Below, piece after piece: positions 24,213 through 33,762 of a DNA stretch of 64,000 bases. The stretch's first letter is position 1; the number at the start of each line of letters is the position of its first letter. The position numbers and the translations under genes were made by a program. The stretch covers positions 310,001-374,000 of the forward strand of contig JBJZOS010000002.1 in NCBI GenBank assembly GCA_046269235.1, written 5' to 3'. The DNA comes from Soonwooa sp032078105 (GTDB taxonomy: Bacteria > Bacteroidota > Bacteroidia > Flavobacteriales > Weeksellaceae). The notes beneath the pieces were generated by a model. The model worked only from the letters and a program-made list of their open reading frames with translations. It was not told where the DNA came from and did no database searches.

Positions 24213-24713
24213 TTATATATCATGATCTTTTTTGTTGGTGATGAGTTTGTATTTTCTTTGGAGAAATAAGATTATTTTATGCGAAGCTTTGTACATAAAA
24301 AATCCGATAAGCCATCCAAACCCAATTCCACAAAGGATTCCTGCGGCAATCGAAATGTCTTTTTGTTCCCAATTGTATACCATATTCATGAACAAAAATG
24401 CAATTACTGAAACGATCGTACTGCCGAATATGGATGAAACGGTGAAAAATGTTTTAAATCCTTTGCTGACGGATCGTTGCTGAAAGCCCACCAAAACGGA
24501 GGTCGAAATAATCCCAGCGCTCACCAAACCAATGACAATGGCGATAAATAAAAGCCCAATAACAACTCCTAGAATTAGCAATAGTAAAAATACAAAAGCA
24601 CCAACGATGAGAAGTGTCATTATAAAATCTTCTTCATTGCGCCAAGAGTCGATGACTAAAGGTTTTAAACCAAATATAATGTCAGAAAAAGTATGTAAAA
24701 CATCAATCGTCAT
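24213..24713 (-). CDS. Hypothetical four-helix membrane protein (operon gene 6)
   Basis: A 166-residue protein with about four membrane helices (FIMTLLIVGAFVFLLLLILG, LFIAIVIGLVSAGIISTSVL, FFTVSSIFGSTIVSVIAFLF, IAAGILCGIGFGWLIGFFMY) and a basic cytoplasmic end. Not recognised. It is the last gene of a six-gene minus-strand operon and overlaps the gene before it by 11 bp. Confidence 0.6.
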   Translation of the reverse strand: MTIDVLHTFSDIIFGLKPLVIDSWRNEEDFIMTLLIVGAFVFLLLLILGVVIGLLFIAIVIGLVSAGIISTSVLVGFQQRSVSKGFKTFFTVSSIFGSTIVSVIAFLFMNMVYNWEQKDISIAAGILCGIGFGWLIGFFMYKASHKIILFLQRKYKLITNKKDHDI

Positions 24714-25167
24714 TGGTAATTAATTTTGAAGTTTCTATTTTTTTTAATCGTTTTCTAAAAATAATAAAGCTTGTAAAAGTCAAAACAAATTGTGTTATAA
24801 GCATGATTAAATAGGGTGTTGTCGCTTTAATGAAGTCGCTTAAGTTAAAAAAAGCATCACTTAGAGCATCACAAAAAAGATAGACTAAATAGCCTAAAGA
24901 AATGCCGCAAAAACTAACAAAAGATAACATCCAGTTCTTTTGAACCGCAGGAATTAAATTTAAAAAAATACTTATACTCGAAGGACTCAAAAAGATACTT
25001 GCCTTCATTGATAAAACGGCAATAATAAACATCAAAAATTGGTCGAATTTGCCTTCCGAATTGTCGGCGCCGTCGATGTATAAATTTATTAATACCTGTG
25101 AGATTACCAAGCTAAGAACAACAAGCATAAAAAAATTGGCTAGTAAGTATAAATAATTTTTTTTCAT
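24703..25167 (-). CDS. Hypothetical four-helix membrane protein (operon gene 5)
   Basis: A 154-residue protein with four predicted membrane helices (about 8-28, 42-60, 80-100, 118-138) and a charged C-terminus. Not recognised. It overlaps genes on both sides (4 bp upstream, 11 bp downstream), which points to strict co-translation of this membrane set. Confidence 0.6.
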   Translation of the reverse strand: MKKNYLYLLANFFMLVVLSLVISQVLINLYIDGADNSEGKFDQFLMFIIAVLSMKASIFLSPSSISIFLNLIPAVQKNWMLSFVSFCGISLGYLVYLFCDALSDAFFNLSDFIKATTPYLIMLITQFVLTFTSFIIFRKRLKKIETSKLITNDD

Positions 25168-25466
25168 GAGTTTTTAATTGCTAAAACGGCTATAAATACA
25201 GTAAAATAACTGAGAATTATGATTGTGTTATAGAGCGCAAATCTGTAATTTTTTTTCGTGACATAATGAACAGCTTGTAAAAATAAAAATATAGAACCAA
25301 CACAAGCCATAGCTAAACTTGCAAAAAGTGGAACGTCGACAGACATACCATTATTACCACTACTATTATCATCTGTGGCAATAGAAAATATTAAAAAAAT
25401 AACAGCAATTAATGCAATGATTATTTTAATAAAAGACTGAAAGTTTTGCTTGTTGTCCAAAGTCAT
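25164..25466 (-). CDS. Small three-helix membrane protein (operon gene 4)
   Basis: A 100-residue protein with three hydrophobic helices (IIIALIAVIFLIFSIA, VPLFASLAMACVGSIFLFLQ, IIILSYFTVFIAVLAI). Not recognised. It follows the secreted protein gene by 20 bp and overlaps the next by 4 bp. Confidence 0.6.
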   Translation of the reverse strand: MTLDNKQNFQSFIKIIIALIAVIFLIFSIATDDNSSGNNGMSVDVPLFASLAMACVGSIFLFLQAVHYVTKKNYRFALYNTIIILSYFTVFIAVLAIKNS

Positions 25467-25486
25467 TTTGTCTTTTATTTAAAAAG

Positions 25487-26224
25487 TTATTTGTATTCTT
25501 TGCCATTATATTTTAATAGTACATTTTCTTTACTGTCAACAATTTTGGTTTTGCAATCGCCCTCTATCAAAGTATTAATTTCTGTTTTAATGCTAGTTTT
25601 CAGTTTGAGGTTATTAAAGCCATTATTTTTATTTTTATTATCAACTTCTATACTCATAACTTTTGTCGAAAATTTGCCATTACATCTCGTATCCCAATCA
25701 CCAGAATTTCGATAGACTATAATGTTGTCTGTTATCTTGTTAAGTTTTTTACTATCAACGAGATATAGATTTAGTTCTTCTAACGCAAAAGGATTAGGTC
25801 CACTCATATTATGTGTGCTAACACGTACACCAAAAGCTCTTTTTTGATCCGCCAGAATATACAATCCAGTATCGATAACGAGGCTTTCCAAAATCATAGC
25901 ATCAGAAACCCAAGCTTGTGGCTCGATGTTTTGGTAAAGGATTTTTCCAGATGCATTGTCAACAACCAGAACGATGGCATCCATAACTAAAAAATAGTTT
26001 CCGTATTCGTCCTGCTCGTTGGTTGTATATTTAGGAATCAAAAGAATACTTTGCGCTTTATTGTTGGGCAAAATTTTTTCGGTGAAAAGATTCAGGTTGA
26101 TTTGAGATTCCTTTAGATTAAGTTGCTGCAAAGCTTTTTCTAGCAAAACCGATTTTTTTTCTTGACCAAAAACAGTTTGAGTTAAGGCAAATAAAACCAA
26201 AAGTAAGATTGTTTTTTTCATCAT
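25487..26224 (-). CDS. Secreted hypothetical protein (operon gene 3)
   Basis: A 245-residue protein with a signal peptide (cut near VFGQ) and a single soluble domain with a beta-rich pattern (ILLIPKYTTNEQDEYGNYFL then VMDAIVLVVDNASGKILY). Two cysteines (RCNGKF and GDCKTK) could form a disulfide. I do not recognise it. It is the only exported soluble member of a six-gene operon of membrane proteins, so it may be their periplasmic partner. The start could be either of the two adjacent ATG codons. Confidence 0.65.
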   Translation of the reverse strand: MMKKTILLLVLFALTQTVFGQEKKSVLLEKALQQLNLKESQINLNLFTEKILPNNKAQSILLIPKYTTNEQDEYGNYFLVMDAIVLVVDNASGKILYQNIEPQAWVSDAMILESLVIDTGLYILADQKRAFGVRVSTHNMSGPNPFALEELNLYLVDSKKLNKITDNIIVYRNSGDWDTRCNGKFSTKVMSIEVDNKNKNNGFNNLKLKTSIKTEINTLIEGDCKTKIVDSKENVLLKYNGKEYK

Positions 26225-26233
26225 TTTTAAATT

Positions 26234-26584
26234 TTAAAACATTGCATCATTAGAGTTGATAATACTTGTACAAAAGCAATTTCGGCTTGTGATTTGACAA
26301 ATGAGATAAGCAATTGGCGTGGATAAAATCAAGAGAAAAACAGCGTCAATCTTTACAATATTATAGTTTTTGATTCGGATTTTTGTAATGATATCCACAA
26401 GGAAAACCTGAAACAAAATCAGCAAAAGTCCCGTTGTCATAAATGCTATGCCGAGTCCCGCATCCGTACGATGTTCGAGATGGCTATTGGCTTCAAAAGC
26501 CATCTGTGCATAAAGATACAATGCGATGATAGGGATGACAACCAGCAATAATCGTTTCAGAAAAGATTTTAATGGCGGACTCAT
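26234..26584 (-). CDS. Small membrane protein (operon gene 2)
   Basis: A 116-residue protein with three membrane helices (LLLVVIPIIALYLYAQMAF, IAFMTTGLLLILFQVFLV, AVFLLILSTPIAYLICQIT). Not recognised. It overlaps the DUF6688 gene by 4 bp and is 9 bp before the secreted protein gene. Confidence 0.6.
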   Translation of the reverse strand: MSPPLKSFLKRLLLVVIPIIALYLYAQMAFEANSHLEHRTDAGLGIAFMTTGLLLILFQVFLVDIITKIRIKNYNIVKIDAVFLLILSTPIAYLICQITSRNCFCTSIINSNDAMF

Positions 26585-27426
26585 CGGTATTGTTTAGAAA
26601 TTTTTTGTTCAGGTTTTGTTTCCAAAAGATATAAAAAAATTAGGAATATCAGTTCCAAAGGTTTCATTAAAATATAAGTAAGGTTAGAACCTAATTCGGA
26701 GTTTATTTTTTTGGATAAATTATAACCGTATTTATCATAATTTTGGCGGACAAATCGATGCGTTTTTGGTGAAAAATTCTGCAACATGTCTTCGAAAGCA
26801 TTGGCTATCTGCAACTGACGATTAACAATAATTGGCCGAGAATGACGCTTACCGATGTACAAAGTTTTCACCAGATTTGGATTTCCTTTTGCCGCAACCG
26901 TGCAGAGATAATGCCCTGTGTGATCCAATATTGGAGGGTGCGTTTTTTGAGAAAATGTCCAAGTTGTGGTGTCTGTAAAAACTTTAATTAACGAGTTATA
27001 ATCTTGTCCAAACAGCATCAAAATTAATGTAAGTACGATAAATACAGGAAGTAGAAAAATCCAAGCCCAATTAGTAACATCATATTTTTGAGATAAAAAA
27101 CGATTGCAATCGTTAAGGAATTTGTTTTTGTAAGTTCGGTTTTGCGACATGTTTTTTTCTTCTTTTAGAATTTTCAACCATAAATAAATCGCAGTAAACA
27201 AGCTAAACAAAGGTGTCCAAAGGAAATAGAAGCTACCATCATTTCCTTTATAAGAATCAAGGCTTTCTGTATCGTGTGATCCGACTTGCATTAAAACAGC
27301 AAAGCTGATAATCGAACCAATTATTAAAAATATTAAACTTAAAACTAAAGTTAAAGGTGGAAGATCTCGGCCTTTTTTCCAAATAAGAAATGCGGAAATA
27401 TTAAAAATGATAAAATAGAAGAGCAA
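26581..27426 (-). CDS. DUF6688-like membrane protein (operon gene 1)
   Basis: A 281-residue protein with an N-terminal membrane part (four helices up to about residue 145) and a conserved cytoplasmic or periplasmic domain: DHTGHYLCTVAAKGNPNLVK, RHSRPIIVNRQLQIANAFED, and a segment with HRFVRQNYDKYGYNLSKKIN. These match what I recall of DUF6688, a family without known function. The final helix (about 250-270) precedes a charged tail. It is the first gene of the operon at 24213-27426. Function is inferred only as membrane-associated. Confidence 0.65.
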   Translation of the reverse strand: MLFYFIIFNISAFLIWKKGRDLPPLTLVLSLIFLIIGSIISFAVLMQVGSHDTESLDSYKGNDGSFYFLWTPLFSLFTAIYLWLKILKEEKNMSQNRTYKNKFLNDCNRFLSQKYDVTNWAWIFLLPVFIVLTLILMLFGQDYNSLIKVFTDTTTWTFSQKTHPPILDHTGHYLCTVAAKGNPNLVKTLYIGKRHSRPIIVNRQLQIANAFEDMLQNFSPKTHRFVRQNYDKYGYNLSKKINSELGSNLTYILMKPLELIFLIFLYLLETKPEQKISKQYR

Positions 27427-27530
27427 ACTAAAAGTATGTGTGCCTCCAAAAGGAAATTATAAATTTTAGAATTATGATTAATAATATTTTTTTAGAAATA
27501 AAAAGTCAGTATTTTTCTTATTTAAAAATA

Positions 27531-28151
27531 ATGGAAATACCAATTACTTCAGAAGCGTTTAAAATCAAAGAAATTAAAAATCTTAAAAAGCTTAGGCTAA
27601 TAACAATTTTGTTTTTGGCTTTAGTTAATGCTGGCATCATTGGGTTTTTCCTTTATATGTTTTATAGTGTTTACCGCGATAAGAATGTTTCAGAAAGTTT
27701 TTTCTCCTATATTTCGCCAACGATTTTTTATTTAGAGTTTGTTTTGATTCTGCCTTTGGGCGGTGTTTCTTTGTTGGTTAATAATCGATTTAACCTGTTT
27801 ATTACAGAGCTTGAAGATCTTGATGATGATTATTTTGCTTTGTACGAGCGGTTTGCCAATTATTCTTTTCGAGCATTTGCTCATATTCCGTTATATCTAA
27901 TGTCGCAAAAAGGTTTAATCTTAATTAAAAATTTCAAAAAAATAATTATTCCTGCACATCTTATTTCGGAGATTAGAATAAAAAATGTGAATTTGGGAAG
28001 AGTAGGTAGTAGATGTTATGTAAGCTTTTTTAACGGCAATCAACGTATTGATAAAATTACTTACCAATCAACTCATCCACCTGAAGTAAAGTTTTTGAAA
28101 CAAAATATTGATAAGCTTAATATTAACATTAGAATTCAAGAATATTCTTAA
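27531..28151 (+). CDS. Membrane protein with PH-like C-terminal domain
   Basis: A 206-residue protein with two N-terminal membrane helices (about 20-42 and 60-82) and a C-terminal soluble domain (about 110-206) whose strand order, with FKKIIIPAHLISEIRIKNVN then CYVSFFNGNQRIDKITYQ, resembles bacterial PH-like domains. I chose the ATG at 27531; an ATG at 27474 would add 19 residues. It faces the six-gene membrane operon, and its neighbours are all orphan envelope genes. Confidence 0.6.
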   Translation: MEIPITSEAFKIKEIKNLKKLRLITILFLALVNAGIIGFFLYMFYSVYRDKNVSESFFSYISPTIFYLEFVLILPLGGVSLLVNNRFNLFITELEDLDDDYFALYERFANYSFRAFAHIPLYLMSQKGLILIKNFKKIIIPAHLISEIRIKNVNLGRVGSRCYVSFFNGNQRIDKITYQSTHPPEVKFLKQNIDKLNINIRIQEYS

Positions 28152-28179
28152 CTTTATTAAACGCCGAAATAACAATCCA

Positions 28180-28593
28180 ATGAAAAGTTTATTATTCCTC
28201 AGCCTTTTTATCCTTATCATGAGTTGCACGTCGACAGCACAAAATATGGAAATAAAATCCATTTCTGTTAGTACTTACGGTGGCGACATGGGTTATGTCG
28301 ATTCGATTAAAGTGACTAAAGACTCGATTTTTACTGCGACAAATGTAGGGACGGATTCTTTAAGAAATAGATCTTCTAAAATCTTAAATTCAAAAATTAA
28401 AATTTCGGATTTAATGAATGATTCAGATTTTCAAAAAGTTATAAGCCTTAAAGATGGGAAAAGCAATATGCCTGTTGATGGGACGGATACGGCGTTAAAA
28501 ATTGAAACTGCTAACAAAGTGTATACAATTGTAAATGCGGATAACTCGATCTGGAAAAGAATTGTCAAAAATATGTATTCCATCCAAAGATAA
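28180..28593 (+). CDS. Hypothetical lipoprotein
   Basis: A 137-residue lipoprotein (lipobox LIMSC, Cys16). The body is beta-rich (IKSISVSTYGGDMGYVDSIK then KVTKDSIFTATNV) and resembles small exported proteins found in strings in Bacteroidetes, but I cannot name a family. The start at 28180 fits the signal peptide; the gene follows the membrane gene by 28 bp on the same strand. Confidence 0.6.
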   Translation: MKSLLFLSLFILIMSCTSTAQNMEIKSISVSTYGGDMGYVDSIKVTKDSIFTATNVGTDSLRNRSSKILNSKIKISDLMNDSDFQKVISLKDGKSNMPVDGTDTALKIETANKVYTIVNADNSIWKRIVKNMYSIQR

Positions 28594-28624
28594 ATCCAAT
28601 CTCACATTTCTAAAATTGTCCAAA

Positions 28625-29422
28625 ATGAATGTCATCCGTAAAAGCATTTTCTTTTTTCTTTTAGCATTGATTTTAAGTTCGTGTATAAAAAGGTTAGTCC
28701 GTCCAAATATCACAGGGCGAATTTTGGATTACGACGGAAAACCTATTGAAAACTGCATGGTTGGGGAAACCAAGACTGACCCAAATGGCTATTTTCATTT
28801 GTCGGCAAAAACATATAACGCCTTCTTTTTAACCGAAATATTTGCCATGGAAGCACCACCGATGATGGTTGGATTTGAGATCAAAAAAAATGGCTACGTA
28901 GATGACAATTTTGAGTCTTTTCATAAATATGGAGGTGGATTACCAAAAGATACAAAATGGGATTTGGGCGATATTTATCTAAGATTAAAAGGAGAAACAG
29001 TTGATGTCACTCAGATTTTTAAAGACCGTTGGAAAATGAGTTTTAGCAAATCAAAAGACACGATGTATTTGGTTAGCCAAAAGCTTGAAAATAGAAATCT
29101 AACAGAGAGAAGTAGTGAATTGTACAGCCTGTATGACCAACTTACAAGTGATTATGGCAAAAGTGATTCGTTAAAGAAAGTGTTCCCAATAGGTGTTGGT
29201 TCTAGAGAAATAAAACTACAAATTCAGGATAAAAATCTAGAAATCGATGTCTTGACAACCTATATGATTCGTGACAAAAAGGATGATTCTATCCGTTATT
29301 CAGGAGTTTGGAATTTAGCCAAAGATTCGGTGATGACTTTCAAAACCTCTTACAAAGATCTTAACGGAAATTTTAAAGTTCTAAAATCCGATTTGTTCTT
29401 TTTACAATTGAAAAAACTTTGA
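28625..29422 (+). CDS. Lipoprotein with carboxypeptidase-regulatory-like domain
   Basis: A 265-residue lipoprotein (lipobox LILSSC, Cys20). Directly after the anchor comes a carboxypeptidase-regulatory-like fold (NITGRILDYDGKPIENCMVG then ETKTDPNGYFHLS, about 27-62), and the remaining 200 residues are an unassigned beta-rich region. It follows the small lipoprotein by 31 bp and is the last plus-strand gene of this accessory block. Confidence 0.7.
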   Translation: MNVIRKSIFFFLLALILSSCIKRLVRPNITGRILDYDGKPIENCMVGETKTDPNGYFHLSAKTYNAFFLTEIFAMEAPPMMVGFEIKKNGYVDDNFESFHKYGGGLPKDTKWDLGDIYLRLKGETVDVTQIFKDRWKMSFSKSKDTMYLVSQKLENRNLTERSSELYSLYDQLTSDYGKSDSLKKVFPIGVGSREIKLQIQDKNLEIDVLTTYMIRDKKDDSIRYSGVWNLAKDSVMTFKTSYKDLNGNFKVLKSDLFFLQLKKL

Positions 29423-29450
29423 AATTGATAAAAATGATTTAATTTATATT

Positions 29451-30058
29451 TTAGCCTTTATTTTCTAATAATTTTACAATATCGCGATCATCAAGAAGTC
29501 TCGCATAATCCAAAGCCGAACTCCCGAATCTATCCTTTAGAAGCGGATTTGCTTTATATTTTAGAAAAACATTAATAATCTCGACAAGGTATTTTTTAGA
29601 TTTTAGTTTGGCTTTTAATATGATGTATTTTTTATCGTCTGCGGGCGTTCCTTCTACTCTCGGCATTATTGCAAGATGCAAAGGTAAGAGTCTATCGAAA
29701 CCGAAATTTGGATCTGTGCCTTTTTTTAGTAAAAATTCTAAAACCTCAATATTGTATTCCTCGCTTGCAAGATTTAGTTGTGCTCGTTCATTTTGACAAA
29801 TGGTGTTTTTAATTAAACTTAAATAGTGGTCAAAATAGTTTTCGATTGCAAAATTTACCCAATAAGATGGATTACCTAACGCTGCTGTAGTCAAAAACAT
29901 TAGATTTTTGATTTGGATGACTGTTGGGTTATTAAATTTATGCAAAGCATTATCTATGAACCACGCTCTATCATTGTGAGATTTTTTACCGACGAAATTT
30001 GCACTCGTCCAGCTGCATAAAAACAGCAAAAAATAATTAGAATGTTTATTTTTTTCAT
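29451..30058 (-). pseudogene. Secreted ankyrin-repeat protein, frameshifted in the signal peptide
   Basis: The body carries ankyrin repeats (YNIEVLEFLLKKGTDPNFGF then RLLPLHLAI, and INVFLKYKANPLLKDRFGSS then ALDYARL). The only good start, ATG at 30056-30058, reads MKKINILII and then leaves frame at an A6 run (30027-30032 on the plus strand). One more base there would give MKKINILIIFLLFLCSWTSA, a perfect signal peptide joined to the ankyrin frame. As read, translation stops after about 34 residues; a TTG inside the signal (30029) is the only alternative start. Either a decayed gene or a homopolymer error. Confidence 0.65.
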
Positions 30059-30317
30059 ATTTGAGTGTTGATGAAACGTCTTTTATTTTATCAATAAATG
30101 TGAATTGTTCTCTTAAAGTCTGATCTTTAAAAAATAATTTTGTGTTTTAGTAAATGTGCTTGAAATTATTGAGATGAAAACAACCAAATTATGTATTTGA
30201 GCAAATGGTGATATAAAGAAAAATGTCATGAAGCTTTCTAATAAATGGTCATCAATATTAGATAGAAATTTAAAAAATGCAACCAAGCCAAATTTGGAAT
30301 ATAATTTTTAAAAATTT
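30059..30317. other. Non-coding AT-rich spacer
   Basis: About 260 bp between divergently oriented remnants; no promoter of the TAnnTTTG type, RNA gene or repeat is visible. Confidence 0.4.
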
Positions 30318-31050
30318 ATGAACAGTATACTATGTAATCTTTTTGCGCTAATTTTTTGCTCGGTTAACGCATGGGCACAAACCAAATCATTCGTCGCAGT
30401 TATCAACGATATCGATCATTACACCTATGTCCGCGCTTCTGAAAATGGAAAAATAATCGATAAACTTGTTGATAGTCAAATGTTTTATGTTAGTAATGAA
30501 GATGTAGATCCCGATTGTTATCAGATTTCGTATCCCGATCCAAAAGAACAAAAAAAAAGATTTCGAACGTTTTTATAAATGTTAAAGAAGGCTACATCGA
30601 CAAGAGTAAGGTCAAGTTCTTGTATCAGCTAAAAAATCTATCGGTTAAAGAAATGAAAAATGGCTAATTTTTTTCGACGAAAATTTTAGTTTAGAAATGA
30701 AGATAAAAGATTTTGATGTTAAAAAACATAACATAACGAAAAGCGATGGCCGTTTTGTTTCAAAGATTGACGACTCTCGAGCTTCGGGTAATGACGGTGA
30801 GATTCTCCCTGAAATGAATGCGTTAGAAAAAATAACGTAAACGTATAACAACGTTAAAAGAGCCTTTCCCCAAGAAGCCGTCAAAAATATGTTTTAGTTT
30901 GCTATAAACAAGGATCACATTGGTGTTTCGAAGATGGGGGATCGTACTTATTTCTTTCTTTCACAACACAGTGATGGCTCAGGTGCTTATAAAAGTGTTT
31001 GGAAAATAGTTGACAGAAAAGTCGTTCAGCAGTTGATTTCCACTTTTTAG
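30318..31050 (+). pseudogene. Secreted hypothetical protein, multiply disrupted
   Basis: The original gene can be reconstructed over the whole interval: a signal peptide (MNSILCNLFALIFCSVNAWA) and 86 residues in the first frame, then, past an A9 run at 30550-30558, VKEGYIDKSKVKFLYQLKNL in the second frame, then past an A5 run near 30656 WLIFFDENFSLEMKIKDFDV in the third frame to a stop at 31050. In the last section TAA follows EKIT and TAG follows KNMF. It ends HSDGSGAYKSVWKIVDRK then VVQQLISTF-stop, 1 bp before mutS. Family unknown; several independent lesions make this a true pseudogene. Confidence 0.75.
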
Positions 31051-31051
31051 A

Positions 31052-33640
31052 TTAACCACCAATCATTTTTTTGATAGAATTTAACTTCATCAAGGCTTCT
31101 ATTGGCGTCAATGTGTTAATGTCGATTTTTGTCAACTCTTCGCGGATGTTTTCTAAAACGGGATCGTCTAATTGAAAAAAAGATAATTGCATATTTTCTT
31201 CGGTGACACGTTTTATTTTTTCGACTGAGTTATCTGATGATGTTCTGTTAGATTCTAATGTTTTTAGAATTTCGCCAGCTCTATTTACCACTTTTGAAGG
31301 CATTCCCGCCAACTTCGCGACATGAATACCAAAGCTGTGTTCGCTGCCACCAGGCACTAATTTTCTTAGGAAAATAATGTTGCCTTTATTCTCTTGAATA
31401 GAAACGTGGAAGTTCTTGATACGCTCAAAATTAAGCGTCATCTCGTTGAGCTCGTGGTAGTGCGTTGCAAATAAGGTTTTGGCCTGTGAAGCGTGTTGAT
31501 GTAGATATTCTGCAATGGCCCATGCGATAGAAACACCGTCATAAGTTGAAGTGCCGCGACCGATTTCGTCTAGCAAAATAAGGCTTCGCTCCGAAATATT
31601 ATTAAGGATATTTGCAGCTTCATTCATTTCCACCATAAAGGTAGATTCCCCCGCAGAGATGTTGTCTGTGGCACCAACTCTGGTAAATATTTTATCTAAA
31701 GTTCCAATTTCTGCATGTTTAGCAGGAACAAAACTTCCAATCTGTGCTAACAAAGCAATGATGGCAGTTTGTCTCAGTATTGCCGATTTACCCGCCATAT
31801 TGGGACCTGTTACCATAATAATCTGCTGCGAATCTTTATCTAAAAAAATATCATTCGGGATGTATTTTTCGCCTAGTGGTAGCGATTTCTCAATAATTGG
31901 ATGGCGACCTTCTTTGATGTCAATCGCAAAACTGTCATTGAGAATAGGCTTTGTATAATTGTCTTCAAGGGCAAGGTTTGACAATCCCACAGCGCAATCC
32001 AACTCGGCAACTAGACGCGAGTTTTCTTGTATTTGGTCAATGTAGATTAACACTTCTTCGCAAGAATTTCGGTAGAGTTGGAGCTCTAGTTGCGAGATTT
32101 TTTCTTCGGCACCGAGAATTTGACTTTCGTATTCTTTAAGTTCTTCCGTGATGTAACGCTCAGCGTTTACCAAAGTTTGTTTTCTAATCCAATCCTCAGG
32201 AACTTTGTCTTTATGCGTGTTTCGTACTTCAATATAATAGCCGAAAACATTATTAAAATCTATTTTTAAACTTGAGATTCCTGTGCGTTCAATTTCTCTT
32301 GCGCACATATCATCCAGAAATCCACGACCTTTACTTTGCAAACCTCGTAGGTGATCCAGCTCTTCAGAAATTCCATCTTTAATGACATTTCCTTTGTTGA
32401 TATTAACAGGCAAATCTTCGTTTAGGTGCATTTGCAAATAACGGATGAGGTCTTCCATACTGTTGAAAGGATCAATCCATGCCAATACATCGGGGAAGTC
32501 GTGGAGTTTGGTTTTGATCTCCTGGATGTTGATAATCGATTGGCGAAGATAACCCAATTCTTTCGGTGAAATCTTCTCTGCGGCTAGTTTACCAACCAAT
32601 CTATCCAAATCGGAAATAGCTTTTAGAAATTCTTCAATTTCGTATTTTAAAAGATCCTCTTTATTTAAAAACTCAATCAGACTAAGCCTTCTATTGATAT
32701 CGCTGATGTTTTTTAAAGGTAAAATCAAACGTCGTCTTAACAAGCGTCCGCCCATTGGCGTTTTGGTTTTATCAATGATATCAAGTAAAGATTTGCCTTG
32801 ATAATTCGATGAATAAACGATTTCTAAATTTCTTAGAGTGAAGTTGTCCATCATCAAATAATCGTCTTGCGGGATATTTTGGATTTTGGTGATGTGTTGT
32901 AAAAGTGCGTGATGTGTGTCTTCTACCAAATAGGCGAAAATAGCACCAGCAGCCGTGATGCCTAATTTTTGATCTTCAATCCCGAAGCCTTTTAATGAGC
33001 TGGTTTTGAAATGCGACGTTAGTTTTTCGTAAGCATAATTATATTGATAAGCCCAATCTTCTAGCTTAAAAGAGTTCTTATTTTTTAGCTGGCTAGGGAG
33101 TTCAGAGGTCCTTTGATAAATAATTTCACTTGGATCAAAGGTATGAACAATGTGTAAAAGCTTTTCCAAAGGTCCTTCACTTACCAAAAATTCACCTGTC
33201 GAAACATCGACCAAAGCCATTCCGAATTTTTCTTTTTCTTTGTGAAGTGATAGCAGAAAGTTATTTTTCTTCGATGTTAAAACTTGGTCGTTAAAAGTTA
33301 CGCCAGGCGTTACCAATTCTGTCACACCACGTTTAACAATACCTTTTACCATCTTTGGATCTTCCAATTGGTCACAGATCGCAACCCGCATCCCAGCTCT
33401 TACCAACTTTGGAAGATAAGAATCTACAGAGTGGTGCGGAAAACCAGCCAGCTCGATGTGACCGTCGCCGTTAGCACGTTTGGTTAAAACAATTCCTAAA
33501 ATCTGGGACGTTTTGATGGCATCTTGGCCAAAAGTTTCGTAGAAGTCGCCAACACGAAATAGCAACAAAGCATCTGGATATTTAGCTTTTATCGTATTGT
33601 ATTGACCCATCAACGGAGTTTCTTTCTTTGCCTTTGCCAT
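31052..33640 (-). CDS. mutS: DNA mismatch repair protein MutS
   Basis: Recognises mismatches and small loops in DNA and starts repair with MutL. The 862-residue protein has the mismatch-binding FxE motif in GDFYETF (Phe33, Glu35), connector and lever domains, the ATPase with Walker A TGPNMAGKSAILRQ and Walker B-type LILLDEIGRGTSTYDG, and a helix-turn-helix C-terminus. The ATG at 33640 is preferred to the TTG two codons upstream. It appears intact, which matters because frameshifts in A/T runs are common in this window. Confidence 0.97.
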   Translation of the reverse strand: MAKAKKETPLMGQYNTIKAKYPDALLLFRVGDFYETFGQDAIKTSQILGIVLTKRANGDGHIELAGFPHHSVDSYLPKLVRAGMRVAICDQLEDPKMVKGIVKRGVTELVTPGVTFNDQVLTSKKNNFLLSLHKEKEKFGMALVDVSTGEFLVSEGPLEKLLHIVHTFDPSEIIYQRTSELPSQLKNKNSFKLEDWAYQYNYAYEKLTSHFKTSSLKGFGIEDQKLGITAAGAIFAYLVEDTHHALLQHITKIQNIPQDDYLMMDNFTLRNLEIVYSSNYQGKSLLDIIDKTKTPMGGRLLRRRLILPLKNISDINRRLSLIEFLNKEDLLKYEIEEFLKAISDLDRLVGKLAAEKISPKELGYLRQSIINIQEIKTKLHDFPDVLAWIDPFNSMEDLIRYLQMHLNEDLPVNINKGNVIKDGISEELDHLRGLQSKGRGFLDDMCAREIERTGISSLKIDFNNVFGYYIEVRNTHKDKVPEDWIRKQTLVNAERYITEELKEYESQILGAEEKISQLELQLYRNSCEEVLIYIDQIQENSRLVAELDCAVGLSNLALEDNYTKPILNDSFAIDIKEGRHPIIEKSLPLGEKYIPNDIFLDKDSQQIIMVTGPNMAGKSAILRQTAIIALLAQIGSFVPAKHAEIGTLDKIFTRVGATDNISAGESTFMVEMNEAANILNNISERSLILLDEIGRGTSTYDGVSIAWAIAEYLHQHASQAKTLFATHYHELNEMTLNFERIKNFHVSIQENKGNIIFLRKLVPGGSEHSFGIHVAKLAGMPSKVVNRAGEILKTLESNRTSSDNSVEKIKRVTEENMQLSFFQLDDPVLENIREELTKIDINTLTPIEALMKLNSIKKMIGG

Positions 33641-33657
33641 ATTCAAAAATTGGATTT

Positions 33658-33687
33658 CAAAAATACGAAATTCGTTTAGGCTTCAAA
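33658..33687 (-). promoter_or_regulatory. mutS promoter
   Basis: On the minus strand TTTG (33687-33684), an 18 bp spacer and TATTTTTG (33665-33658), both Bacteroidetes elements, 17 bp before the ATG. Confidence 0.65.
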
Positions 33688-33746
33688 AGTTTCGACCAGA
33701 AATAACAGAAATTATCTTTTTGGAGAAGACAAAAAGATAGAATTTT

Positions 33747-33754
33747 TATCTTTG
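33747..33754 (+). promoter_or_regulatory. -7 box upstream of the bestrophin remnant
   Basis: TATCTTTG fits TAnnTTTG; a TTTG at 33719-33722 is 24 bp upstream, just outside the usual spacing. It may now drive the methyltransferase gene at 33992. Confidence 0.45.
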
Positions 33755-33762
33755 TCGTTACG

